From positions 868,001 to 932,000 of the forward strand of contig NZ_CP119787.1 in assembly GCF_029338255.1 (NCBI RefSeq): a stretch of 64,000 nt of DNA. Direction: 5' to 3'. The notes below the pieces were generated by a model. It searched no databases, was not told the origin of the DNA, and saw nothing but the letters and a program-made list of their open reading frames with translations. Shown here one piece after another: positions 9,401-17,260 of the stretch (the first letter of the stretch is position 1; each line of letters starts with the position of its first letter). The stretch comes from Haloarcula halobia. Its GTDB lineage: Archaea; Halobacteriota; Halobacteria; Halobacteriales; Haloarculaceae. The position numbers and the translations under genes are program-made.

Positions 9401-9516
9401 CGGCCGGTCACGCGCTCGCGGAGGTCCGCCGCCAGCGCGCGGTACTCCGCGACGTCGGGGCGGTCCTGGTCGAGCTCGTGTGCCGACCACGTCGACCGTT
9501 CGTACTCGGTGGCCAT
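6496..9516 (-). CDS. FAD-binding and Fe-S oxidoreductase, D-lactate/glycolate dehydrogenase type
   Basis: The product is about 1006 aa; I choose ATG 9516 (MATEYERSTW) over ATG 9528. Residues about 45-270 are a PCMH-type FAD domain with the PRGAGSSLAGQTVGPGCVV loop, and about 290-560 the FAD-oxidase C domain. Next come two Fe-S motifs (CNGCGTCRQTGEDVMCPT and CVGCKGCKSDCPTG). The C-terminal cysteine-rich region has TCCGMAGSFGY, with one of the usual CCG motifs weakened to HGHCNQ. It is a GlcD-GlpC/DLD fusion, common in haloarchaea, oxidising a 2-hydroxy acid to the 2-keto acid and passing electrons to the quinone pool. It is probably co-transcribed with the FAH-family gene. Confidence 0.88.
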   Translation of the reverse strand: MATEYERSTWSAHELDQDRPDVAEYRALAADLRERVTGRVEFDEYVQVLYATDGSIYRAEPAGVVYPTDVADVRAAVDVATDHGIPILPRGAGSSLAGQTVGPGCVVLDMSRHMDDVVDVDPAGQTARIQPGVVQDDLDDRLREHGLKFAPDPASSNRATVGGGIGNNSTGAHSVRYGITDAYTDEVTAVLSDGSLLHAREVVLDSEEWDDIVGKDDREAEIYRTVREVVEDNAEEIEARYPDLKRRVTGYNLDRVVYENEDGEAVMNLAKLFVGSEGTLGVIVEAELSLVTVPEETALALYCFEDLVAAMEAVPVALDYEVSAVELMDDEVFRLAAESDGYAEYVEPIPEGTDAALMLEYDSELHDDFEAAVAATNERFLENGRAFEVVEAYGDEDQADIWKLRKAAIPLLMSLDGDPKPYPFIEDATVPPEELAEYVTKFEAVLEDHDTSAAYFAHAGSGTLHIRPILNLKTEGGIEDMHSITEDVTDLVLQHDGSFSGEHGDGIARTEFTPKMYGEDLWQAFKRVKTAFDPEWWMHPGNVVYRSDSEDVGPDADRGVGADMRENLRYGAEYQSLEPQTALDFEDEGGFTQLVELCNGCGTCRQTGEDVMCPTYRASKEEVQTTRGRANLLRSAISGDLPEDEIHSDRFQEEVLDLCVGCKGCKSDCPTGVDMAKLKTEVKHQHHQEAGVSLRERLFANIDTVSKLGSALAPVSNWATEIPGARAAMQKLLGIHPDRELPPFRRETLEDWFEARGGSTVSPVEADHKVLLFPDTYTNYSYPATGKAAVEVLEAAGVHVAIPDDTAPSGRAAFSSGMLDLARDRARTNTDRLAPQVADGWDVVFVEPSDAVMFQDEYRDLLNGDRVGDVAESAYGALEYLDVNRLGDQLEAADRSSGAAGSLSYHGHCNQTATNKDHHAVGVLRRVGYEVDPLETTCCGMAGSFGYHDEHYDLSKTIGGLLFEAVAESEGEQVVAPGGSCRSQLGDREGAEGIPPHPIQAVADRL

Positions 9517-9551
9517 GCGATACCTCATGATCGATCCGTGTTAAATCCTAT

Positions 9552-10110
9552 GCCGCGCGTTCACACTTGTTTCGGGTACTGCACTCGCGGACACACCAGC
9601 TATCTCGCTCGGGGCGAGACCGGGATCGAGACTGGAACGGCGTGGGACCGCCTCGCGCTCGGCGTCGACGACGTCGACGCCACTGCCGAACCGGTCGACC
9701 ACTACGGCGTCGCGCAGGCATCCGGCCCACAGCCCGAGGCCGGTGCCTACACGGCCCTCCTCGAGGAGCCGGAAGGCATCTGGTCGGACATGTCCGACGA
9801 GCGTATCGACGCTATCGTCGACGAGCACGGGTTGCCCGCAGAGACGGACAACACGATCACCGACCGCGAGTCCCTGTTCGACGACCTCGAGACGATCCGC
9901 GACAGAAGGGTGGCCCCCGACGAGGAGGAACGCGTCGACGGGACCGGGTGTATCGGGGTCCCCGTCGACACGGGCGACCGCCGCGAGGCCGCTATCAGCA
10001 TCACCGCCCCTCTCCACCGTCTGACTGCCGGCGACACGCAACAGCGGATCATCGAGATGGTCAAGCAGACGGCTAACGCCATCGAAGTGAACCCGGCCCA
10101 CGAGTCACGC
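9552..10110 (+). pseudogene. Decayed IclR-family regulator (C-terminal domain remnant)
   Basis: From about 9775 to 10095 one forward frame encodes a clear IclR effector domain: MSDERIDAIVDEHGLP, NTITDRESLFDDLETIRDRR, CIGVPVDTGDRREAAISITA and a final IIEMVKQTANAIEVNP. The winged-helix DNA-binding half is absent. What precedes it (from about 9552) does not resemble an IclR protein, and the frame then runs on into non-coding sequence with no natural end. I read this as the remains of an IclR regulator that once controlled the adjacent catabolic genes, with the promoter-proximal half deleted or scrambled. A short functional ligand-binding protein is possible but unlikely. Confidence 0.65.
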
Positions 10111-10720
10111 CCCCTCGAATTTACGCCCTACCAGTCCAGCGGCCGGACCTTCGAAACCGCACCGCTGGACTCCAGGTACGACGACTGGGACGGTACCTGT
10201 CCCGTCCCGGGCCGAGGTGGACCGTTTCGCGTGGCTCGGACTGAATCGACTCGTGTCGCCGACACCCGCTCCGAGGTGGGCGATTCGTGCCTCTCCTATC
10301 TGATGTACAATTGTTATTCTGTGGGTCGTGAACGCCGGATGCCCGACCGGTCTGCGCGGGGGTATCCCACAACTCGCTCTCGCATCCCGTATCCAGTCCA
10401 GGGCTCTGTGAGTGCGCCAGGCGAAGCGGTCGGGTATCCGGTGTTGCCGGGGATCAGGGTATCTGCACTCGACGGCCTCGACACGAGGTACTGGAGACCC
10501 ACAGACGAGGTACCGGTCGCGGGTAACGGACAGCAGCCGTCGGCGCCGAGTCGGACGTCGAACGGACCGTGTACTGGACGACCACTGGTCGAGTGTCCGG
10601 TCGTGCTACAGACGGACAGACCGAGCGTCGCAGACGTCCACGGAAGGCGGACTCTGAACCGAATACGACACATCAATTGCAAAGCATTTATGATGGTAAA
10701 TAACGAGACCACTACGTAGT
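10111..10720. other. Non-coding stretch between the IclR remnant and the dehydrogenase gene
   Basis: All frames give Arg/Pro/Ser-rich translations without recognisable domains, and I see no RNA gene. It is probably decayed sequence left by the same rearrangement that damaged the IclR gene, ending in the promoter of the next gene. Confidence 0.5.
10685..10692 (+). promoter_or_regulatory. Possible TATA box for the hydroxyacyl-CoA dehydrogenase gene
   Basis: CATTTATG is AT-rich against a GC-rich background and is centred about 33 bp before ATG 10721. That distance fits an archaeal TATA element with a very short leader. A purine-rich tract (AAAG) lies just upstream, where a BRE would be expected. 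Confidence 0.35.
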
Positions 10721-11671
10721 ATGCAAGAAACACACCGTGTCGGTGTCTTCGGGGCTGGCGATATGGGACACGGTCTTGCGGCGCACTTCGCCGTTCACGG
10801 TCACGACGTGACCCTGTTGGACCACCGGCAGTCGAACCTCGACGCGGCCAGAGACAGGATTCACGACGTGGTCTCGTTCCTCAACGACCAAGGAGTTACC
10901 GACCAGCCTCCGGACGCGGTCACTTCGGACATCGAGTATACGCTGGACACCGCGAGTGGGCTTTCCAGTACCGACTTCGTCATCGAATCCGTTCCGGAAG
11001 ATATCGACGTGAAACACCAGGTGTTCCGCCAGATAGTCGAGGCTGCCCCGAGCGATGCGGTCCTCGCTTCGAACACGTCCGGTCTTCCGATCACGGACAT
11101 CGCAGCGGGAATCGCCGACCACGCCGCGCGTGTCGTTGGCTGTCACTGGTGGTATCCGCCGTATCTCCTCCCGACGGTCGAGGTCATCCGGGGTGAGGAA
11201 ACCAGCGACGAAACCGTCGAGCGGGTCGAATCGCTCCTCCGATCCGTGGACCGAAAACCGGTCCTGGTCAACAAAGACGTTCCGGGATTCGTCTGGAACC
11301 GTATCCAGATGGCCATCTTCCGCGAGTCACTACACATCGTCGAGGAAGGGATCGCCTCTGCAGCGGACGTCAACAAAGCGATCCGTGACGGATACGCGCT
11401 CAGAACCGCCGCAATCGGTCCGTTCGAAACGATAGACATCGCGGGCCTCGATTTGGTCCAGACGGTTCTCGACGACCTCAGTCCGCATCTCTGTGACGAC
11501 GACGAAGCGAATCCCCTGCTCGAAGCGCACCTTTCTGCGGGGCGCGACGGAATCCGCAGCGGTAGCGGTATCTTCGAGTACGACGACTCGCCCGAAGAGA
11601 TCACGCAAGCACGCGACGAACAGGTTATGGCGATCCGCCGAGCACTCGAAGAGACCCGGGCCGACCGATGA
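10721..11671 (+). CDS. 3-hydroxyacyl-CoA dehydrogenase-family oxidoreductase
   Basis: The product is 316 aa. The N-terminal Rossmann domain opens with VGVFGAGDMGHGLAAHF (GxGxxG), and the motif SNTSGLPITDIA and GCHWWYPPYLLPTVEV occur at the expected distance. The helical C-terminal dimerisation domain includes DVPGFVWNRIQMAIFRES and RTAAIGPFETIDIAGLDL. HWW-x-PP in place of the HFFNP of classic beta-oxidation enzymes points to the L-gulonate / L-carnitine / hydroxybutyryl dehydrogenase branch, so the substrate may be a hydroxy acid rather than a CoA thioester. NAD is the likely cofactor. The gene stands alone but sits beside two hydroxy-/keto-acid genes and an IclR remnant, suggesting a shared catabolic theme. 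Confidence 0.85.
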   Translation: MQETHRVGVFGAGDMGHGLAAHFAVHGHDVTLLDHRQSNLDAARDRIHDVVSFLNDQGVTDQPPDAVTSDIEYTLDTASGLSSTDFVIESVPEDIDVKHQVFRQIVEAAPSDAVLASNTSGLPITDIAAGIADHAARVVGCHWWYPPYLLPTVEVIRGEETSDETVERVESLLRSVDRKPVLVNKDVPGFVWNRIQMAIFRESLHIVEEGIASAADVNKAIRDGYALRTAAIGPFETIDIAGLDLVQTVLDDLSPHLCDDDEANPLLEAHLSAGRDGIRSGSGIFEYDDSPEEITQARDEQVMAIRRALEETRADR

Positions 11672-11966
11672 CCATCCTCACGCACCCACAGACCGCGCTC
11701 TACCCGGAGAGAACCGAGACACGATAGACGGTCGCACGTGGCGATGTCCCGGGCGAAACCATCGTCTACTCATCGCTATCGAGGAAATAATGATATACTA
11801 CCTATATATGAATTTATACAGGAGTTATAAACCTGAATCGGGAGATACAGATGTAAAATAAGAGATATAGGGAAATTAAAGTGTAAATACAGGGAGAACT
11901 ATCCACAATACGCGAATCCAAGTTTATAATCTCTTCGTGACGAGGTAGGATACACATCGACCTGCG
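11672..11966. other. AT-rich intergenic region
   Basis: From about 11780 to 11940 the sequence is unusually AT-rich for this genome, with repeated TATA-like words (GATATACTACCTATATATG and others). No gene is visible. It may hold the promoter of the gene starting at 11967 or mark the border of the accessory region. Confidence 0.4.
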
Positions 11967-12428
11967 GTGCTCGACGAGCTGCCCGAACCCAACGTCGGTA
12001 CTCGTCGCCTCGAACTTACTCGAGTCACGCACCGAGTCAGTCTGCTGAACGAAGTCGTACGTCCCCTAGCCCGTGATACAGGGCGAGACGAGGGGGAAGG
12101 CTACCGAACCGTGAAGCGTCTCTGGACCGCTGACACTGTGCCTGGAATTTCCGGACGTATTACCGTCCGTTCACAAACAGATACCACACCACGCGGTGCG
12201 CGTCGAGTCGAGCTCGAGGTCACTGTCAACGATCAGCCCTGGGCGACGTACACAGCAACGATCAGTACGGACGACGACCGGACCAGTGTCGACGTCGAGT
12301 ACACCTCGAACCGGCGATTCGGACTGCGGCGCATTCCCCAGCAGATCGTCGCAGAACGCTACCGCAACGAGGCGCTCACAGCGCAGGGCTACACCGTCGT
12401 TGAACGTGACTCCAACTTTGGTATTTGA
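11967..12428 (+). CDS. Hypothetical protein, possible SRPBCC-like fold
   Basis: The product is 153 aa from GTG 11967; no better downstream start is obvious. The sequence alternates beta strands with polar turns (ELEVTVNDQPWATYTATIS, then DRTSVDVEYTSNRRFG) and ends in a helix (RRIPQQIVAERYRNEALTAQGY). This strand-rich core followed by a long C-terminal helix recalls SRPBCC/polyketide-cyclase-like lipid-binding proteins, but no signature residue proves it. No signal peptide is seen. The gene stands alone after an AT-rich spacer. Confidence 0.6.
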   Translation: MLDELPEPNVGTRRLELTRVTHRVSLLNEVVRPLARDTGRDEGEGYRTVKRLWTADTVPGISGRITVRSQTDTTPRGARRVELEVTVNDQPWATYTATISTDDDRTSVDVEYTSNRRFGLRRIPQQIVAERYRNEALTAQGYTVVERDSNFGI

Positions 12429-12521
12429 GATTTCTGGCTCTGTTGCATCCCTCGCCAGCAGACACTACTGACCTGACCGATACAGGGATGTAGAGACTAC
12501 TTCTGGGCGTAGAGACGCGAC

Positions 12522-12758
12522 TTACTCCCGAATGCTTCGGAGTCCGAAAATCACGAGCAGCAGTAACCCCGCGGCTACCCCCATCGCTATCTGACCACGA
12601 ATCAGTGGAAACAGGTTGTTTATGGTGATAGCAATCCCGATGAGCAAGGTCGCGATTGCCACCCATCTCGCTCTCTCCTCTAGCACAATCGAAGCGGAGT
12701 GTTCTGTCTTGGATAACTCTTTGCCGACCTGGCTGACGGAAATCGATGAGAGATCCAC
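12522..12758 (-). CDS. Small two-helix membrane protein
   Basis: The product is 78 aa. After a polar N-terminal 30 residues, two membrane helices follow: WVAIATLLIGIAITINNLF and IAMGVAAGLLLLVIFGL, ending in a short basic tail (RSIRE). This is a typical orphan haloarchaeal membrane protein. I do not recognise the family. It converges with the gene ending at 12428. Confidence 0.6.
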   Translation of the reverse strand: MDLSSISVSQVGKELSKTEHSASIVLEERARWVAIATLLIGIAITINNLFPLIRGQIAMGVAAGLLLLVIFGLRSIRE

Positions 12759-12962
12759 CGCCCCAGTGAGTAGTGGACAACAAGGTGCGTAGACGAAAGG
12801 AACGAAGCGGTCTCGCTGACTGAATCTTCGCTATTTACACGCCATTTCTGTCACCATCAGCGGATTCTGACGGAGCTGGACAATTTTCAACCGCCGTGGC
12901 GACTCCACGCACGAGTGGGGCATATCCTTAGAATTACTACCCGTGGACTCACAGCATGCCTT

Positions 12963-13433
12963 GTGCCCTCCAGACGTGACTTGCTTACGGGTGTAGCTGG
13001 CATGTTGAGCGCGACCGCGGGCTGTCTCGGTACCGAGGAGTTCATCGCTCGGTGTTCCAGTCGCGGAGTGGGTAGTGGCTCGCAACATCTCCGTGAAATT
13101 GCCCCAATCGAAGGTGACGAACGGATCGCCCTCGGGATACTGGTCTCTGAGCAGGCTGTTTCCAGTCAACTGTATCACACGGTACGGATACGAGATAGTG
13201 ACGACACTCTCGTTGCTTCGGTCCCGCTCATGAGTAATCGTGGGATGAGCAGTCTTGACCCCGAAGACTACCCGGTATTCGGATCCAGCAGTGGCGAACT
13301 TTACGCGGTACCGCTGGGTCCGCCACCGGTTCATGGTGAGTACACGGTCTCGCTGATGGGTTCGGAGGGCGAGCAGATCGCAACCACCAGGCTCCGGTTC
13401 AATTGCTACGCGGAGGACGGAACGCTCCCGTAA
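12963..13433 (+). CDS. Twin-arginine lipoprotein of unknown function
   Basis: I choose GTG 12963 because it yields a standard Tat lipoprotein leader: SRRDLLTGVAGMLSATAGC, with twin arginines and a lipobox ending in Cys about 22 residues in. The mature part (about 130 aa) is strand-rich (RIALGILVSEQAVSSQ, PVHGEYTVSLMGSEG) and has one further Cys near the C-terminus. It is presumably exported folded by Tat and anchored outside the membrane. The function is unknown. Length 156 aa. Confidence 0.65.
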   Translation: MPSRRDLLTGVAGMLSATAGCLGTEEFIARCSSRGVGSGSQHLREIAPIEGDERIALGILVSEQAVSSQLYHTVRIRDSDDTLVASVPLMSNRGMSSLDPEDYPVFGSSSGELYAVPLGPPPVHGEYTVSLMGSEGEQIATTRLRFNCYAEDGTLP

Positions 13434-13620
13434 CTGAGACCGATGGGTCGCAATGAGGTGGCTCTGTGCAGTATTCACGCCCGGTATCGGTCACGCCAGT
13501 ACCGACAGAACCCGAGTGCGATCTGCACTCGGTGCTGCATACAGCGCGCATATCACCTATTGTGATAGACTTGCAATCACAGGTGATCCTGCTGGCCGAT
13601 CCGGATCTTTACATCTGGTA

Positions 13621-14184
13621 TCAGGCGATCAACTCCTTGTCGATAACGACCGCCTGCGATGGGCTATGAACGACCTGGACCGATATCTCACTCCCCTGTG
13701 TCAATTCACAGTCCGATTTTGCTATCCGGAAAATGATGCTGTCACCAGCGGTGTACTGTCCGCCCTGTAAAAGCGCACCGCCGTTATTCACACCGTCTAC
13801 CTGATTGTCGATCGTATTCAACGACCTCTCGTCGAAAATCTCATCGCCCTCGATCTGACCGTCCGACTGGCGGATTGCGTTGTACGACCCTGCTGGAAGA
13901 TTGACGATCCGTCCCTGTCTCGTTCCTACCTCACATGCTGCCCTCACTGCGATCTCGACGTCCGAGATTGCGACGGATTCACCGGCGACATGTGTCAGTT
14001 TGACGATCCCACCGCTGTTTCCATCTTGGGGGATGAATGCGCCACTTGACTGGGCGACGTTCGGTGCAGGGTCATCGAGGTCCTCGGTGAAACCGAGGAC
14101 AAATACGGAGATTGTTGCGGCTAATATAACGACAATTGCAACCATCAGAATGACTGAAATGATAGGTGAGACGGCGCGGTCCAT
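13621..14184 (-). CDS. Archaeal type IV pilin-like protein
   Basis: I choose ATG 14184, giving MDRAVSPIISVILMVAIVVI at the N-terminus. This is the archaeal pilin N-terminal domain: a short charged leader, a prepilin-peptidase site before SPIISV, and one hydrophobic helix that packs the pilus core. Length is 187 aa. The mature domain (AISDVEIAVRAACEVG and onward) is beta-rich with two cysteines that could form a disulfide. Pilins of this class form adhesion pili in haloarchaea. No pilus-assembly ATPase is nearby, so the product would rely on machinery encoded elsewhere. A second pilin lies at 52757. Confidence 0.85.
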   Translation of the reverse strand: MDRAVSPIISVILMVAIVVILAATISVFVLGFTEDLDDPAPNVAQSSGAFIPQDGNSGGIVKLTHVAGESVAISDVEIAVRAACEVGTRQGRIVNLPAGSYNAIRQSDGQIEGDEIFDERSLNTIDNQVDGVNNGGALLQGGQYTAGDSIIFRIAKSDCELTQGSEISVQVVHSPSQAVVIDKELIA

Positions 14185-14228
14185 CCCTATAATTCGGTTT
14201 TGTGTACCGACGGAATAAAGTGTCCCTC

Positions 14229-14660
14229 TCAGTCTGCAACTCTCTGTCGAAGACACTCTCTGTACCGGTCACCCTGCGTCTGGCTGCGGTTTGAAAGCTC
14301 GTTCAGACGGAGGGACACCGAGAGCGCGAACCCCTCGCGCTGGAAGGGTTCTCTCAGCGGGGATGGCCGGTCTCGAAGGGGGTTCAAGTTCCTGGACTGT
14401 CGCTTGGAGTCGGTCAGCAGCCAGCCTCTGTGTCGCAATCGAGGTCGCGACGATCGTTGTAGGGAACCCGGACCGTCGACTCGGCGACGGGCGTTCCCTC
14501 AGCTGCTTGAACATGGGCGTCGCCTTGCTCAACACCACCGGACGGCCGAGTGCATCGCCACACGCCAGTCCGAGAAGACCGACCGCTGCGCTCTCGCTCT
14601 CGATAGTGGCGCTTCGGCCGTCGTGACAACGAGCGCGAGTGACAGTCGTCGCCAGTTCCC
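14229..14660 (-). pseudogene. Decayed ADP-ribosylglycohydrolase (DraG-like) remnant
   Basis: On the minus strand near 14560-14610 one frame reads AAVGLLGLACGDALGRPV, the signature start of ADP-ribosylglycohydrolases. The next expected blocks are not in frame. A different frame contains GWLLTDSKRQS at about 14395-14425, where the family has its TDDT metal-binding motif. I read this as a frameshifted, truncated remnant. Nothing after about 14229 is recognisable. The call rests on one strong motif and one weak one. Confidence 0.45.
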
Positions 14661-14803
14661 GGTCCGGCCAGGTTCGACGGCCGTAGACTGGCACACCGGC
14701 GTGACTGTTGATTGACTCGACGAGAACATGGGCCGGTGCATCGCCGCCAGTCGAGACGTGCTCGTTCCTGTCAAACGATGCTCGACTGACGACACGCAAG
14801 ACG

Positions 14804-17194
14804 TCAGGAGTCGAAGAACTGGTCGGGCGTCAGTCGGGAGAGTCGCAGCGCGTTCCCGGTCACGCCCAGACTCATCCCCATGTCACCGACGACGACCGCG
14901 AGCGCGACGCTCACGAAGCCGAGGGGGACGCCGAGTGCGAGCAGTGCCTTCACACCGAGACTCGACCAGATGTTCTGGCGGATCACCCCGTTGGCCTCGT
15001 GCGACAGGGCATACAGGTACGGCAGTTTGGCGATGTCGTCGCCCATCAGGGCGATGTCGGCCGTCTCCAGTGCCGTGTCCGTTCCGGCTGCCCCCATCGC
15101 GATACCGACGTCCGCCGTGGCGAGTGCGGGGGCGTCGTTGATGCCGTCGCCGACCATCGCCACCGCACCGTACGCCGCCTGCAACTCCTCTACGGCAGCC
15201 ACCTTTCCGTCCGGCAGGAGTTCGGCCCGGTACTCGTCTACGCCTACCTGCTCGGCGATGGCCCGGGCGGTCCCCTCGTTGTCGCCCGTCAGCATGACCA
15301 CGTGTTCGATACCGAGGCCGTGGAGTCGCTCGACGGCCCGTGAAGCCCCCGGACGGACCTCGTCGGCGATCGCGACGACGCCCAGCAGCTCGGACTCCGT
15401 TCCGACGAGGACGACCGACTTGCCGTCCTGCTCGAGATCGGCGAGGATGGTGCTATCGGGACCGGTGGGTGCCTCCTCCGTCACAGCACCGCCGTCGGTC
15501 GCGTGCCCAGCCCGCGACAGGTCGAAGCCCAGGTCCTCGAACAGCGCGGGCTTGCCCGCGTAGTACGTCTCGCCGTCGAGCGTGGCGCGGATCCCTTTGC
15601 CAGTCAGACTCTCGAAGTCCGACGGTGCCGGGCGGTCGGTCACGCCTGCCTCGCTGGCGTGGGCGAGGATCGCCGCCGCGATGGGGTGTTCGCTTCGCTG
15701 CTCGAGGCTGGCGGCGTACCGGAGCACGTCCGTCGCCTCGTTGTCTCCGAGCGGGACGACGTCGGTGACGGACAGTTCACCCTTCGTGAGCGTCCCCGTC
15801 TTGTCGAGGGCGACGACGTCGACCGCGCCCATCGCTTCGAGGTGGTTGCCGCCCTTGACCAGTACGCCGTTCTTTGCGGCACTCGTAATCCCGGAGACCA
15901 CGGAGACGGGCGTCGAGATGACGAACGCGCACGGACACGCGATTACGAGCAGGGTGAGCCCGCGGATGAACCACGGCTGCCAGCCTCCGGGGAGCGTGAG
16001 GACGTATCCGGCCACGTCGACGGTGACCGCGCCGTCGATGAGCAGCGGCGGGACGGCGGCAGTGAGAATCGCCAGGGCGACGACAACGGGCGTGTAGTAG
16101 CCCGCGAACCGGTCGACGAACTGCTCCTTCTCGGTCTTTTTCTCCTGGGCGCCCTGCACCATCTCGATGATCCGCGAGAGCGTCGAGTCACCAGCCGTCG
16201 ACGTGACCGCTACCTCGAGGTACCCTTCCTCGTTGATCGCGCCGGCGTACACCTCGTCGCCCTGCGATTTGTCGACAGGGATACTCTCACCGGTGATCGG
16301 GGATTCGTCGACGGCACTCCGGCCATCGACGACCGTGCCGTCGAGCGGGATCTTCTCGCCGGGACGGACGACGACAGTCTCGCCCACAGCGACGTCTTCA
16401 GCCGGGACGGTCACCTCGACGCCGTCGACGGCTTTGCCGTCTGCTCGGGGCGTCTTCGACGACCCGGTGTCGCGACGGACGGTGGCGTCGTCCGGCGAGA
16501 GTTCCATCAGCTCGCGCAGCGAGTCACGTGCCCGGTCCATCGAGTAGTCCTCGAGCAGTTCCGCGATACTGAACAGGACGGCCAGCGTGGCGGCCTCGAC
16601 GAAGTAGCCGATGCCGGTGGCCGCGATGATCGCCGTCCCCATCAGGAGGTCGATGTCGAGACTCCGGTTCCGTGCGGAGTAGTAGCCGCCACGGACGACC
16701 GGATACCCGCTGAGGGCGATCGCCACCAGGAAGAGCCCATCCGCGACGGTGAGAGGATAGTTCAGGACGCTGGCCACAGCGGGATTCAGCCCCGTGAGGA
16801 CGAATTCGAAGAGGAGTCCCAGGACGAGAAAGCCCGCGCCGACCCACGTCTTGATCGCGCGAGCGCTGGTCCAAACCTCCGACGGGGGTGCGATGTCCAC
16901 ACCGCCACTGGCCCCGTCTTCGGCATCACGCCCGTCGACGACCTCGTAGCCCGCCCCTTCGATCGCCGCGATCACATCAGCCTCCGAGATGCGGTCGGGG
17001 TCGTAGGTCACCGTGGCCGTGCCCGTGGTGGGCTGGAGCGTGGCGTCGAGGACGCCATCGACGCGTTGGAGACTGTTGTCGACCTTCTGTGCACAGGACG
17101 GACAGTCCATCTCCGGGACGACGAGCCGGACGGACAGGTCCCGTCCCTCCCCGTCGGTTCGTATCGCGCTCTCTCCCGCGCCGTCGTCGTTCAT
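14804..17194 (-). CDS. Heavy-metal P1B-type ATPase, Zn/Cd/Pb exporter type
   Basis: The product is 796 aa. An N-terminal HMA domain holds the metal site MDCPSCAQKV. A variable linker and the membrane domain follow. The ion-path motif is IACPCAFVISTPVSV, the phosphorylation motif DKTGTLTKGE, the P1B HP motif SEHPIAAAI, and the hinge MVGDGINDAPALATADVGIAMG. The CPC motif followed by STPVSVV resembles the CadA/ZntA group rather than the copper group (CPCALGLATP). It should pump Zn(II), Cd(II) or Pb(II) out of the cell at the cost of ATP. A bat-HTH regulator lies directly upstream on the same strand and may control it. Confidence 0.9.
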   Translation of the reverse strand: MNDDGAGESAIRTDGEGRDLSVRLVVPEMDCPSCAQKVDNSLQRVDGVLDATLQPTTGTATVTYDPDRISEADVIAAIEGAGYEVVDGRDAEDGASGGVDIAPPSEVWTSARAIKTWVGAGFLVLGLLFEFVLTGLNPAVASVLNYPLTVADGLFLVAIALSGYPVVRGGYYSARNRSLDIDLLMGTAIIAATGIGYFVEAATLAVLFSIAELLEDYSMDRARDSLRELMELSPDDATVRRDTGSSKTPRADGKAVDGVEVTVPAEDVAVGETVVVRPGEKIPLDGTVVDGRSAVDESPITGESIPVDKSQGDEVYAGAINEEGYLEVAVTSTAGDSTLSRIIEMVQGAQEKKTEKEQFVDRFAGYYTPVVVALAILTAAVPPLLIDGAVTVDVAGYVLTLPGGWQPWFIRGLTLLVIACPCAFVISTPVSVVSGITSAAKNGVLVKGGNHLEAMGAVDVVALDKTGTLTKGELSVTDVVPLGDNEATDVLRYAASLEQRSEHPIAAAILAHASEAGVTDRPAPSDFESLTGKGIRATLDGETYYAGKPALFEDLGFDLSRAGHATDGGAVTEEAPTGPDSTILADLEQDGKSVVLVGTESELLGVVAIADEVRPGASRAVERLHGLGIEHVVMLTGDNEGTARAIAEQVGVDEYRAELLPDGKVAAVEELQAAYGAVAMVGDGINDAPALATADVGIAMGAAGTDTALETADIALMGDDIAKLPYLYALSHEANGVIRQNIWSSLGVKALLALGVPLGFVSVALAVVVGDMGMSLGVTGNALRLSRLTPDQFFDS

Positions 17195-17260
17195 TACGTC
17201 GAGGTACGGGCGTCAACTCGATAAGCCTTGGTTGGAATATTCCAAGAACAGGGGCTCGGC

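Noticed and set aside
6500-10700. A very long open frame on the plus strand (over 1000 codons) opposite the FAD/Fe-S dehydrogenase gene.
   Set aside because: It is the antisense shadow of a GC-rich gene. It has no family features, while the minus-strand product has complete FAD and Fe-S motifs. Only its last part (from about 9775) contains real similarity, to IclR, which is annotated separately.
12770-12962. Possible transposase remnant on the minus strand (reading LKIVQLRQNPLMVTEMACK).
   Set aside because: Too short and without a recognisable transposase motif.
13552-13587. Imperfect inverted repeat (ATCACCT ... AGGTGAT) downstream of the pilin gene, considered as terminator or operator.
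   Set aside because: The stem is short, the loop long, and there is no T-run. Chance is a sufficient explanation.
15503-17224. A long plus-strand open frame opposite the P-type ATPase gene.
   Set aside because: Antisense shadow: Arg/Asp/Val-rich composition, no motif. The P-ATPase on the minus strand has all catalytic motifs.
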